Below are positions 42,601 to 53,255 of a stretch of 64,000 nucleotides of DNA, piece by piece. How positions within the stretch are numbered: the first letter of the stretch is position 1; every line of letters starts with the position of its first letter. The stretch spans positions 1,302,001 through 1,366,000 of the forward strand of contig CATNEN010000005.1 of assembly GCA_950097015.1 (NCBI GenBank). The letters are read 5' to 3'. The notes beneath the pieces were generated by a model, which had not been told where the DNA came from, did no database searches, and saw only the letters and a program-made list of their open reading frames with translations. Made by a program: the position numbers and the translations under genes. This DNA comes from Macrostomum hystrix. Lineage: Eukaryota; Platyhelminthes; Macrostomidae.

Positions 42601-44940
42601 TTTAAATTTTCACAATTTTGATCTGAGATGAGCTGCATGTTTGTATAGCTAGGATAGCTCTTAGGTGCATATAATATAAATTTGAGAACTGTGTAATTGC
42701 TGTAATTGCTGTAATTGCTGTGTAAATCGCTAGCTATCACTTTTTTTTAATGCCAATCTATTATTTCTTTGCATTTTCCCATCAATTAACTATAGCTTTA
42801 AATCATAGAACTTGTTGTAATCTGACCTTCCCGTAAAAATTAACAGTAGGACTACCAAGCCATTTTGCCGCCCGTTTTTATACCAAGAGAGAGCTGCCCC
42901 CTTTGGCAGCGCCCAAATGCTTACAGCGTTGGGTGGTGACTGATTGGTTGACATACTAAGGCGAGGGTGCCCTGTGGTTGAGCTGAGCTGAGCCACGTGG
43001 TTGGGCAATATTGAGGCTTTGACCGTTTGAAATTGGAGAAATACGCGTCAGGGTGTCCAAAGTGGCCTAGTTCCACATGTTGTAGCCCTTGAAGGTCCAG
43101 TTCATCTAGACTCAGTGATCACCGAAGACGGAGATAATGCAGGCACGTTCGGTAACATGCTGATAAATTTTGAAGGTCTGGCAAAAGCCGCACTGAGGCG
43201 CAGTGATAATTCGTGTATTGGGGTATATTACACTAGCGCTTAATGGGAAAAATCCGACTTTTGGCCAGAACCATGCATTGAATATCTCGACGGTCTGCCA
43301 GCTTGCGACTTGCATGATTCTTGTTTTAGAAGATGCGCTAGAAAAAGTTGGCCCGTGTGCTTGAGTTTCATGTGCTTGCATATTGGTATCTTCGAGTGCA
43401 TAAAAATTGTCAGGGTGGGAATTCCCTTCTCCCAGCTAGGTATCTGTACTGGTTAACCGCAAATGCCGCGAATACCAATAAAAACCTAACTTATAATAGC
43501 AAACAATAAGTATTATATATCTATGAATTTCCACACATCTGGTTTATAAAAAGTCTGATAATTAGCTGCGCTCGCTACACGTATTTATGCTACAATTTGC
43601 TGCTGCAACAGCATTGCTGCATGCGCTGATATGCTGATAATTGACGGCTGTTATTTTATACATTAAAGCAGTTTATGATGCAATCTGCTCACTGATAAAC
43701 TCAGGGACAGAAATAAATGATCACGACTTTAATATTTGTTCTTAATGTTTATTACTTATCACCAATATTTTTGCATTTGTTTGACTGAACGCAGTTTCTT
43801 GGTAAAAAGTTTCGAATTTCCCGATTGTGCAACTGTCAAGCACTTTTATTGATAATAATGCATTCTTTATATTATAGTTTATCCCTTATCGATTCTTAAA
43901 GGGTCATAGAAAAACATTTTTACTTGCCGTGATAATTTTTCTCACACAACAACATTTTTATAGCTCTTGAAGTATTAGCCTAATTTAAATGTATACCTAT
44001 AATTTTTTTGTTTATGAAAAATGAGGTAAAATGTTTGTTGCTGGCAGTGGCTCAAAAGCAAAACATCATGTGTAATTAGTCAAATAATAAACTGAAGATG
44101 TTTAATTTTTTAATTGTTTAACATTGTATATATTTGTAACTCTATTGTTCTACTTTATGTTTTGCATTAGATTTCAATACTTTCATCTAACAAAATTATG
44201 GTAACTTAATAAAAAAAGCTATTGTAGCCTAGGTGTGGCCAAGCAAATTGGTAACTAGCTTTATCTTGAATTAATTAGAATATATGAAGCCATGTCTGTA
44301 TATGAACTTTTTGTATAGCTAAAGCCCCTTGGGCCATTCAATATATTTAATACATTCAAGCCAATTAAGTTTCACTTAGCTATAACAAATTAAATCAAGC
44401 TTGAATAAATAGCAATCTTAGCTAGTTGTTAGAATATTGCTTTATAGTTATCAAGCTATTTAATCACAAAATAATATTTTAAAAGAGCTGTATTCTATAG
44501 CTAACCCACAAAGTCACAACTGATATATATTAAGTAGCTATTAAACTACTTAAAATATCATTGTTATTGTTTAGAAAGCATTGGTAGTCTTAAATTAAGC
44601 TTAAATAATGGTATAATACTATATAAGAGTTGAAATTTTTATTATGAGGTGACAGAAATAAGAGCAGACAAAATAGGTATCAGAAGAACAGACTAGGCCT
44701 AGTGTAAAGAAAATAGACAAATATTGACAACAGTATTAAGCAGTCTTGGAAGAATGGTGCACTGTAAATACATAGAAATAATGGATATATCCAGAACGAT
44801 TTAAGTTAGGAAAAGGTGGTATGAAGGTAAAAAGAAAAAACTGAATTCCATTGGTGAGAAAAGAGTGGACAGGTGAGAAGGCAGTAGACAAGTTGGAAAG
44901 AAATAGACAGGTGGAAAAGAAATAGACAAGAAGAAAAATG
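42601..44940. other. 2.3-kb AT-rich non-coding stretch
   Basis: Small tandem TGTAATTGC phrases near 42690-42720; otherwise nothing recognised on either strand. Confidence 0.55.
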
Positions 44941-44944
44941 GTAG

Positions 44945-46225
44945 ACCAGAGAAAAGGGAGTAGATAAGAAAGGAAGGGAGTAGACAGGTAGGAAGGGAGT
45001 AGACAGGTAGGAAGGGAGTAGACAGGTAGGAAGGGAGTAGACAGGTAGGAAGGGAGTAGACAGGTAGGAAGGGAGTAGACAGGTAGGAAGGGAGTAGACA
45101 GGTAGGAAGGGAGTAGACAGGTAGGAAGGGAGTAGACAGGTAGGAAGGGAGTAGACAGGTAGGAAGGGAGTAGAAAAGAGGGAAGGGAGTAGACAAGAGG
45201 GAAGGGAGTAGACAAGAGGGAAGGGAGTAGACAAGCGGGAAGGGAGTAGACAAGAAAGGAAGGAAGTAGACAGGTAGGAAGGGAGTAGACAAGAGGGAAG
45301 GGAGTAGACAATAGGGAAGGGAGTAGACAATAGGGAAGGGAGTAGACAAGAGGGAAGGGCGTAGACAAGAAAGGAAGGGAGTAGACAAGAGGGAAGGGCG
45401 TAGACAAGAAAGGAAGGGAGTAGACAGGTAGGAAGGGAGTAGACAAGCGGGAAGGGAGTAGACAAGAAAGGAAGGGAGTAGACAGGTAGGAAGGGAGTAG
45501 ACAAGAGGGAAGGGAGTAGACAATAGGGAAGGGAGTAGACAATAGGGAAGGGAGTAGACAAGAGGGAAGGGCGTAGACAAGAAAGGAAGGGAGTAGACAA
45601 GAGGGAAGGGCGTAGACAAGAAAGGAAGGGAGTAGACAGGTAGGAAGGGAGTAGACAAGAGGGAAGGGAGTAGACAAGAGGGAAGAGAGTAGACAAGAGG
45701 GAAGGGAGTAGATAAGAAAGGAAGGGAGTAGACAGGTAGGAAGGGAGTAGACAAGAGGGAAGGGAGTAGACAAGGGGGAAGGGAGTAGACAGGTCTGAAA
45801 GGAGGAAATGGAGTAGACTGGAAAAAGAGGAGTAGACAGATCTGACAGGAGGAAAAGGAGTAGACAGGCCTGACAGGAGGAAAAGGAGTAGACAGGCCTG
45901 ACAGGAGGAAAAGGAGTAGACAGATCCGACAGGAGGAAAAGGAGTAGACAGATCCGACAGGAGGAAAAGGAGTAGACAGATCCGACAGGAGGAAAAGGAG
46001 TAGACAGGTCTGACAGGAGGAAAAGGAGTAGACAGGTCTGACAGGAGGAAAAGGAGTAGACAGGTCTGACAGGAGGAAAAGGAGTAGACAGGTCTGAAAG
46101 GAGGAAATGGAGTAGACTGGAAAAAGGGGAGTAGACAGGTCTGACAGGAGAAAAAGGAGTAGACAGGTCTGACAGGAGGAAAAGGAGTAGACAGGTCTGA
46201 CAGGAGAAAAAGGAGTCTATAAGGA
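44945..46225. repeat. Purine-rich minisatellites (19-bp, then 28-bp) upstream of RIOK1
   Basis: 44970-45790 is a 19-bp array (AGGGAGTAGACAGGTAGGA and AGGGAGTAGACAAGAGGGA); 45790-46220 is a 28-bp array containing GGAGTAGACAGGTCTGACAG. They share GGAGTAGACAG, so one probably derives from the other. The strand asymmetry (nearly all purine) makes long false frames on the minus strand. The array ends about 140 bp before the RIOK1 acceptor. Confidence 0.97.
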
Positions 46226-46362
46226 GTAGACAGGCGGGCGCGTCGAAGGAGTAGAAACGTTGATCGGAATAGACAGGTGGTAGAGATAGTTAATTAGATT
46301 TGAAGGTTCTAAGGGGTATATTTAGTATCTAGAATGAATTACTCATAGAAAGTTTCCTATGT

Positions 46363-46373
46363 GTTTTTTTCAG
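46363..46373 (+). promoter_or_regulatory. Presumed splice acceptor (possible trans-splice site) for RIOK1
   Basis: GTTTTTTTCAG ends at 46373, only 17 nt before the ATG at 46391; no upstream coding exon is evident. Confidence 0.5.
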
Positions 46374-46390
46374 TCCAAAGCGTACTAGCA

Positions 46391-49300
46391 ATGCAGGCAG
46401 CTGTAGCAGAAACAAATTTAGCATTGGCAGCTAATATTGGCACAGCATTGACCCAATCTGACGAAGAGTCAGAGCCAGACAATGATGACTATGTAGAAGA
46501 CGACGACGATATTAGCGACGACGCAGAGCTCGAACGTTTAAGCGGCTTTGCTGACTCGCTTGACTGGCTGCACTGTCGCGGCGTTGGCGGCGGTGGCAGC
46601 AGTCAACAACAGCCGCAGGCTAAACTTCTCGATCAGCATCAGCGCCTGGTGGATCTGGGCGATCGTCTAGTAAAAACAGACAGAAGAACCAGAGACAAAG
46701 CCGACAGAGCCACCACTGATAATTGCTTGGATCAGCGGAGCCTGCGAGTTATGTTTAAACTGTTGCAACAGGGAGTGCTAACTGGCATTGAAGGCTGCAT
46801 TAGTACCGGCAAAGAGGCCAATGTTTATTATGCGTCTAGTCCCGAGCACGGCCATTTGGCTATCAAGGTAAGAATCACATATCTATTGTTTATCTAAATG
46901 TGTGGCTAGGCCGCAACACGCATGAAAGGACAGATGAGTAGGATTGACTCAGATAAGGGTTCTGGAGATGAGTAGGAATGACTCAGATAAGGGTTCTGGA
47001 GATGAGTAGGAATGACTCAGATAAGGGTTCTGGAGATGAGTAGGATTGACTCAGATAAGGGTTCTGGAGATGATTAGGAATGACTCAGATAAGGGTTCTG
47101 GAGATGAGTAGGAATGGCTCAGATAAGGGTTCTGGAGATGAGTAGGAATGACTCAGATAAGGGTTCTGGAGATGAGTAGGAATGACTCAGATAAGGGTTC
47201 TGGAGATGAATAGGAATGGCTCAGATAAGGGTTCTGGAGATGAGTAGGAATGGCTCAGATAAGGGTTCTGGAGATGAGTAGGAATGAATCAGATAAGGGT
47301 TCTGGAGATGAGTAGGAATGACTCAGATAAGGGTTCTGGAGATGAGTAGGAATGACTCAGATAAGGGTTCTGGAGATGAGTAGGAATGACTCAGATAAGG
47401 GTTCTGGAGATGAGTAGGAATGAATCAGATAAGGGTTCTGGAGATGAGTAGGAATGACTCAGATAAGGGTTCTGGAGATGAGTAGGAATGACTCAGATAA
47501 GGGTTCTGGAGATGAGTAGGATTGACTCAGATAAGGGTTCTGGAGATGATTAGGAATGACTCAGATAAGGGTTCTGGAGATGAGTAGGAATGGCTCAGAT
47601 AAGGGTTCTGGAGATGAGTAGGAATGAATCAGATAAGGGTTCTGGAGATGAGTAGGAATGAATCAGATAAGGGTTCTGGAAATGAGTAGGAATGACTCAG
47701 ATAAGGGTTCTGGAGATGAGTAGGAATGGCTCAGATAAGGTTTCTGGAAATAAGTAGGAATGACTCAGATAAGGGTTCTGGAGATGAGTTGAAATGAATC
47801 AGATAAGGGTTCTAGATATGAGTAGGAATGACTCAGATAAGGTTTCTGGAAATAAGTAGGAATGACTCAGATAAGGGTTCTGGAGATGAGTTGAAATGAA
47901 TCAGATAAGGGTTCTAGAGATGAGTAGGAATGACTCAGATAAGGGTTCTGGAAATGAGTAGGAATGACTCAGATAAGGGTTCTGGAAATGAGTAGGAATG
48001 AATCAGATAAGGGTTCTGGAGATGAGTAGGAATGGCTCAGATAAGGGTTCTGGAGATGAGTAGGAATGACTCAGATAAGGGTTCTGGAGATGAGTAGGAA
48101 TGACTCAGATAAGGGTTCTGGAGATGAGTAGGAATGACTCAGATAAGGGTTCTGGAAATGAGTAGGAATGACTCAGATAAGGGTTCTGGAAATGAGTAGG
48201 AATGACTCAGATAAGGGTTCTGGAAATGAGTAGGAATGAATCAGATAAGGGTTCTGGAGATGAGTAGGAATGGCTCAGATAAGGGTTCTGGAGATGAGTA
48301 GGAATGACTCAGATAAGGGTTCTGGAGATGAGTAGGAATGACTCAGATAAGGGTTCTGGAGATGAGTAGGAATGACTCAGATAAGGGTTCTGGAGATGAG
48401 TAGGATTGACTCAGATAAGGATTCTGGAGATGAGTAGGAATGACTCAAATAAGGGTTCTGGAGATGAGTAGGAATGACTCAGATAAGGGTTCTGGAGATG
48501 AGTAGGAATGACTCAGATAAGGGTTCTGGAGATGAGTAGGAATGACTCAGATAAGGGTTCTGGAGATGAGTAGGATTGACTCAGATAAGGATTCTGGAGA
48601 TGAGTAGGAATGACTCAAATAAGGGTTCTGGCTCTTCTGAGTAGGTACGGTTAAAATAAGCTCCAAAGGAACAAAACTTTGCACCTGTTCCCAGGTTTAC
48701 ATGACATCCGTAATGCCGTTCAAAAATCGCGACAAGTACATGACCGGCGATCGTCGTCTTCGTCACGGCGTCGGCAAACGATCGTGGAAGAAGGTTAGCA
48801 AATGGGCCGAGAAGGAGTTTCGCAATCTGCTTCGAGTAGCTCAGGCTGGCATACCAGCTCCAAGACCAATCAAACTCAAGGGTGTCGTACTGCTCATGTC
48901 GCTAATCGGGGACCAAGACGACGCGGCGCCAAAGTTGAAGGATTTGAATAGCGACGATCCGGAACTGTGGCACAAGCTGTATTGGCAGGTAATGACGCTT
49001 GTTTTCAATAATAATCTATTTACTCTGCTTACCTGCTCACTCTATAATGCATTTATAACGAGTTTGGTTATGATTTATGCTTTTCCACTACTTAAAATAG
49101 TTGTTTAGGTTCTAAATCTCTATTTAGTACTTTAGAAGCCACTGTCTAGCACAGGTCTCGTAAACCTGTAGCTTAGATACAAAGGAGGAAATGCCAAATA
49201 CGGAAGCCGCGACACGAGAGAAATGAGACTTCAGAGAGATGAGACACAAGAGAGATAAGACATGAAAGAGATAAGACCTGAGAGAGATGGGGCACGAGAG

Positions 49301-52300
49301 AGATAAGACCTAAGAGAGATAATACCTGAGAGAAATGAGGCACGAGAGAGATAATACCTGAGAGAGATGAGGCACGAGAGAGATAAGACCTGAGAGAGAT
49401 GAGGCACGTGAGAGATAAGACCTGAGAGAGATGAGGCACGTGAGAGATAAGACCTGAGAGAGATGAGGCACGAGAGAGATGAGACATGAGAGAGATAAGA
49501 CCTGAGAAAGATGAGACACGAGAGAGATAAGACCTGAGAGAGATGAGGCACGAGAGAGATAAGACCTGAGAGAGATGAGGCACGAGAGAGATAAGACCTG
49601 AGAGAGATGAGGCAAGAGAGAGATAATACCTGAGAGAGATGAGGCAAGAGAGAGATAAGACATGAGAGAGATGAGGCACGAGAGAGATAAGACCTGAGAG
49701 AGATGAGGCACGAGAGAGATAAGACCTGAGAGAGATGAGGCACGAGAGAGATAAGACCTGAGAGAGATGAGGCACGAGAGAGATAAGACCTGAGAGAGAT
49801 AATACCTGAGAGAGATGAGGCACGAGAGAGATAAGACCTGAGAGAGATGAGGCACGAGAGAGATAAGACCTGAGAGAGATGAGGCACGAGAGAGATAAGA
49901 CCTGAGAGAGATGAGGCACGATAGTGGACAGATGAGACACAGGATAAAGGAGACAGTGGACAGATGAGACAGTGGACAGATGAGACACAGGATAAATGAG
50001 ACAGTGGACAGATGAGACAGTGGACAGATGAGACAGTGGACAGATGAGACAGTGGTCAGATGAGACAGTGGACAGATGAGACACAGGATAAATAAGACAG
50101 TGGACAGATGAGACACAGGATAAATGAGACAGTGGACAGATGAGACACAGGATAAATGAGACAGTGGACAGATGAGACACAGGATAAATGAGACAGTGGA
50201 CAGATGAGACACAGGATAAATGAGACAGTGGACAGATGAGACACAGGATAAATGAGACAGTGGACAGATGAGACACAGGATAAATGAGACAGTGGACAGA
50301 TGAGACACAGGATAAATGAGACAGTGGACAGATGAGACACAGGATAAATGAGACAGTGGACAGATGAGACACAGGATAAATGAGACAGTGGACAGAACAC
50401 GTGAACTAAATTTCCGTCCAAATTCTTGCCCCCAAACAAGGTGGTTGACAATATGCGCACACTGTATCAGCAGTGCCGTCTGGTTCACGGAGATCTAAGC
50501 GAATATAATCTATTGTACAACGCCGGCCAAATAGTGTGGATTGATTTCTCCCAGTCTGTTGAACACGAGCATCCCCAGACTTTTTCTTTTCTCAGAGCAG
50601 ACTGTCGCAATGTGAACGCATTCTTCTGTCGCCAGCCTGTGAAGATCCTATCCGATCAGGAACTATTCGAGTTTGTTATTGATCCTACTATTACTATGGA
50701 GAACTGTGCCAAATGCTTAGAAGCTTTGCAAGCTGTGGCCGAGGCCAGAAACCAACCGCCTGATGTTGATGGCGCCTTCCAGGTTAGTTATGTTTTAAAA
50801 CTTCACCTCCTATAGTTCATGATATTTTGCTAATGTCGAGATTTAGTTGAGCCATCTCTAGAGTAAGGTTAATTAATAGCCTCAGGTGAGATTAGAGATC
50901 CAGTATCTCATATAGGTGAGATTTGAGATCCAGTGTCTCATGGGTGAGATTTGAGATCCAGTATCTCATATAGGTGAGATTTGAGATCCAGTATCTCATA
51001 TAAGTGAGATTTGAGATCCAGTATCTCATATAGGTGAGATTTGAGATCCAGTATCTCATATAAGTGAGATTTGAGATCCAGTATCTCATATAGGTGAGAT
51101 TTGAGATCCAGTATCTCATATAAGTGAGATTTGAGATCCAGTATCTCATATAGGTGAGATTTGAGATCCAGTGTCTCATGGGTGAGATTTGAGATCCAGT
51201 ATCTCATATAAGTGAGATTTGAGATCCAGTATCTCATATAGGTGAGATTTGAGATCCAGTGTCTCATGGGTGAGATTTGAGATCCATTATCTCATATAAG
51301 TGAGATTTGAGATCCAGTGTCTCATGGGTGAGATTTGAGATCCAGTATCTCATATAAGTGAGATTTGAGATCCAGTATCTCATATAGGTGAGATTTGAGA
51401 TCCAGTGTCTCATATAGGTGAGATTTGAGATCCAGTGTCTCATGGGTGAGATTTGAGATCCAGTATCTCATATAGGTGAGATTTGAGATCCAGTGTCTCA
51501 TGGGTGAGATTTGAGATCCAGTGTCTCATGGGTGAGATTTGAGATCCAGTATCTCATATAGGTGAGATTTGAGATCCAGTGTCTCATGGGTGAGATTTGA
51601 GATCCAGTATCTCATATAGGTGAGATTTGAGATCCAGTGTCTCATGGGTGAGATTGAGATTCAGTGTCTCATGGGTGAGATTTGAGATCCAGAATCTCCT
51701 AGGTGGGATTTGAGATCCAGTATCTCATATACGTGAGATTTGAGATCCAGTATCTAATATGTGAGATTTGAGATCCAGTATCTAATATGTGAGATTTGAG
51801 ATCCAGTATCTAATATGTGAGATTTGAGATTTAGTGTCTCTTACTTATAATTTAAAGATCCAGGTAAACAGTTACTCAGACCAAATATCCCCAAAATTGT
51901 TGCAATCCCATTTTCCTAGGGTGTCCACATACCTCGCCGCCTAGAGGAGGTATTGCACTACGAGCGCAATGCTCTGCTTTTGCGTCAGGGCAAGCTGAAC
52001 CAGCACGACCTGTTGTTTGCCACAGTGTCTGGCATGAGTCACGATCTCACCGGGCCAAAGAAGACTCCGGGCTTGCTTGCCAATCAGCCTGAAGTCGATG
52101 AAGGAACTGCAGAGAGACAGGCGTCAGATTCTGAATCTTCTTCATCATCTACAGTTGGGTCAGAGAGCGATCAGGAGGAATTAAACGATGGTCAGCAGTC
52201 GGGTGCTGAGACTGTCAGAGTACAACAGAAACGGCCTGCGAATGAGACCACGGAAGAGAGGAAAGTGCGCAAGCAGGCGCTCAAACTGGAGCGCAGAGAG

Positions 52301-52363
52301 AAGCAGAAGACCAAAGTGCCGAAGCACGAGAAGAAGAGGCAGACTAAAACGAAAAAGAAGTAG
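46391..52363 (+). CDS. RIOK1: Serine/threonine-protein kinase RIO1
   Basis: Four exons: 46391-46867, 48695-48988, 50441-50782 and 51920-52363, all joined in phase 0, giving 518 residues. RIOK1 is an atypical kinase/ATPase that drives late cytoplasmic maturation of the 40S subunit and is also a PRMT5 adaptor. Acidic N-terminus (DDYVEDDDDISDD), then DKADRAT, the nucleotide loop STGKEANVYYA (from residue 138), the LAIK lysine, catalytic loop HGDLSEYN (273-280, Asp275) and metal site IDFSQSVEH (Asp292; most orthologues have IDVSQ). The C-terminal tail is Ser/Glu-rich and ends in a Lys-rich stretch (VPKHEKKRQTKTKKK). Each of the three introns is essentially one or two minisatellites. The start is the first ATG after the acceptor at 46373. 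Confidence 0.94.
46925..48640. repeat. 34-bp minisatellite filling RIOK1 intron 1
   Basis: About 50 units containing GATGAGTAGGAATGACTCAG followed by ATAAGGGTTCTGGA, with GACTCAG/GAATCAG/GGCTCAG variants. Note TGACTCA, an AP-1-like heptamer, in most units. The array occupies about 94% of the intron (46868-48694). Confidence 0.97.
49180..49920. repeat. 16/32-bp minisatellite in RIOK1 intron 2 (first block)
   Basis: Higher-order 32-bp units of two 16-mers, CTGAGAGAGATGAGGC and ACGAGAGAGATAAGAC. Reverse-complemented, each resembles the 16-bp unit at 1535 and 4998 (GTCTCATCTCTC...). Confidence 0.96.
49920..50398. repeat. 16/32-bp minisatellite in RIOK1 intron 2 (second block)
   Basis: Units GATGAGACACAGGATA plus AATGAGACAGTGGACA (32 bp), with a stretch of pure 16-bp GACAGTGGACAGATGA units at 49970-50075. 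It ends about 40 bp before the exon 3 acceptor. Confidence 0.96.
50885..51840. repeat. 28-30-bp minisatellite in RIOK1 intron 3
   Basis: About 33 units built on GTGAGATTTGAGATCCAGT followed by ATCTCATATAG or GTCTCATGG. Most unit junctions read AGGTGAGAT or GGGTGAGAT, close to a 5' splice-site consensus. Confidence 0.97.
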
Positions 52364-53215
52364 AATTTCTTTGGTTAACTTGCTCAGTTGCTAATTTTGA
52401 TCATGCGACTAAATTTATTGGTTTGAATAAAAAAATTGAGTCCGGTAGAGACGCATTTTTCTTGCTATTGTTGAATTTTGCTTGAAGTTTTACTTTTTTT
52501 TAACTCACTTAATGAAGCTTTAAAGAAACACTGACTGCCAACCAATCAAATCCCTTTCACACTCAGCTACCCCTAGACTGCCAGCCAATCAAATCCCTTT
52601 CACACTCAACCACCCCTAGTCTGCAAGCCAATCAAATCCCTTTCACACGCAGCCAGCCTAGACTGCAAGCCAATAAAATCCCCTTCACACTCAACCACCC
52701 CTAGACTGTAAGCCAATAAAATCCCCTTCACACTCAACCACCCCTAGACTGTAAGCCAATCAAATCCTTTCACACTCAGCTACCCCTAGACTGTAAGCCA
52801 ATCAAATCCTTTCACACTCAGCTACCCCTAGACTGTAAGCCAATCAAATCCCTTTCACACTCAGCCACCCCTAGACTGTAAGCCAATCAAATCCTTTCAC
52901 ACTCAGCTACCCCTAGACTGTAAGCCAATCAAATCCTTTCACACTCAGCTACCCCTAGACTGTAAGCCAATCAAATCCTTTCACACTCAGCTACCCCTAG
53001 ACTGTAAGCCAACCAAATCCTTTCACACTCAGCTACCCCTAGACTGTAAGCCAATCAAATCCTTTCACACTCAGCTACCCCTAGACTGTAAGCCAATCAA
53101 ATCCCTTTCACACTCAGCCACCCCTAGACTACAAACGAATCGACTTATTCTCACGCTCCGCAAACCTATCCTGAGCCTTAGATAGGCGCAATGATTCGAA
53201 TGATTTCAATTTCAG
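52364..53215. promoter_or_regulatory. RIOK1-ASCC3 intergenic region, probable ASCC3 5' region
   Basis: 852 bp between the RIOK1 stop and the first mapped ASCC3 exon. An AATAAA at 52426-52431 is the likely RIOK1 polyadenylation signal. From about 52545 to 53130 it is a minisatellite (see next entry). It ends in GATTTCAATTTCAG at 53215, a splice acceptor 40 nt before the ASCC3 ATG. No TATA box or core promoter was recognised. Confidence 0.6.
52545..53130. repeat. 42-bp minisatellite carrying CCAAT boxes
   Basis: About 14 units of 41-43 bp. Each reads roughly CTGTAAGCCAATCAAATC followed by CTTTCACACTCAGCTACCCCTAGA. AGCCAATCA fits the NF-Y consensus RRCCAATSR; two units have CCAATAAAA instead and one (near 53010) has lost the box (AACCAAATCC). 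It lies directly upstream of ASCC3. Confidence 0.93.
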
Positions 53216-53255
53216 TCAGCTGGCAAGCTTGTTCAACTGCCATCAAAATCCCAGC

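Noticed and set aside
44736-45773. Minus-strand frames of about 300-345 residues with Leu/Pro/Ser repeats
   Set aside because: The 19-bp purine-rich array gives three open frames simultaneously; hydrophobicity comes from base composition.
49173-50488. Overlapping 392-399-residue minus-strand frames rich in Ser/Leu/His
   Set aside because: Several overlapping frames are open at once over a 16/32-bp minisatellite inside RIOK1 intron 2; none has a domain.
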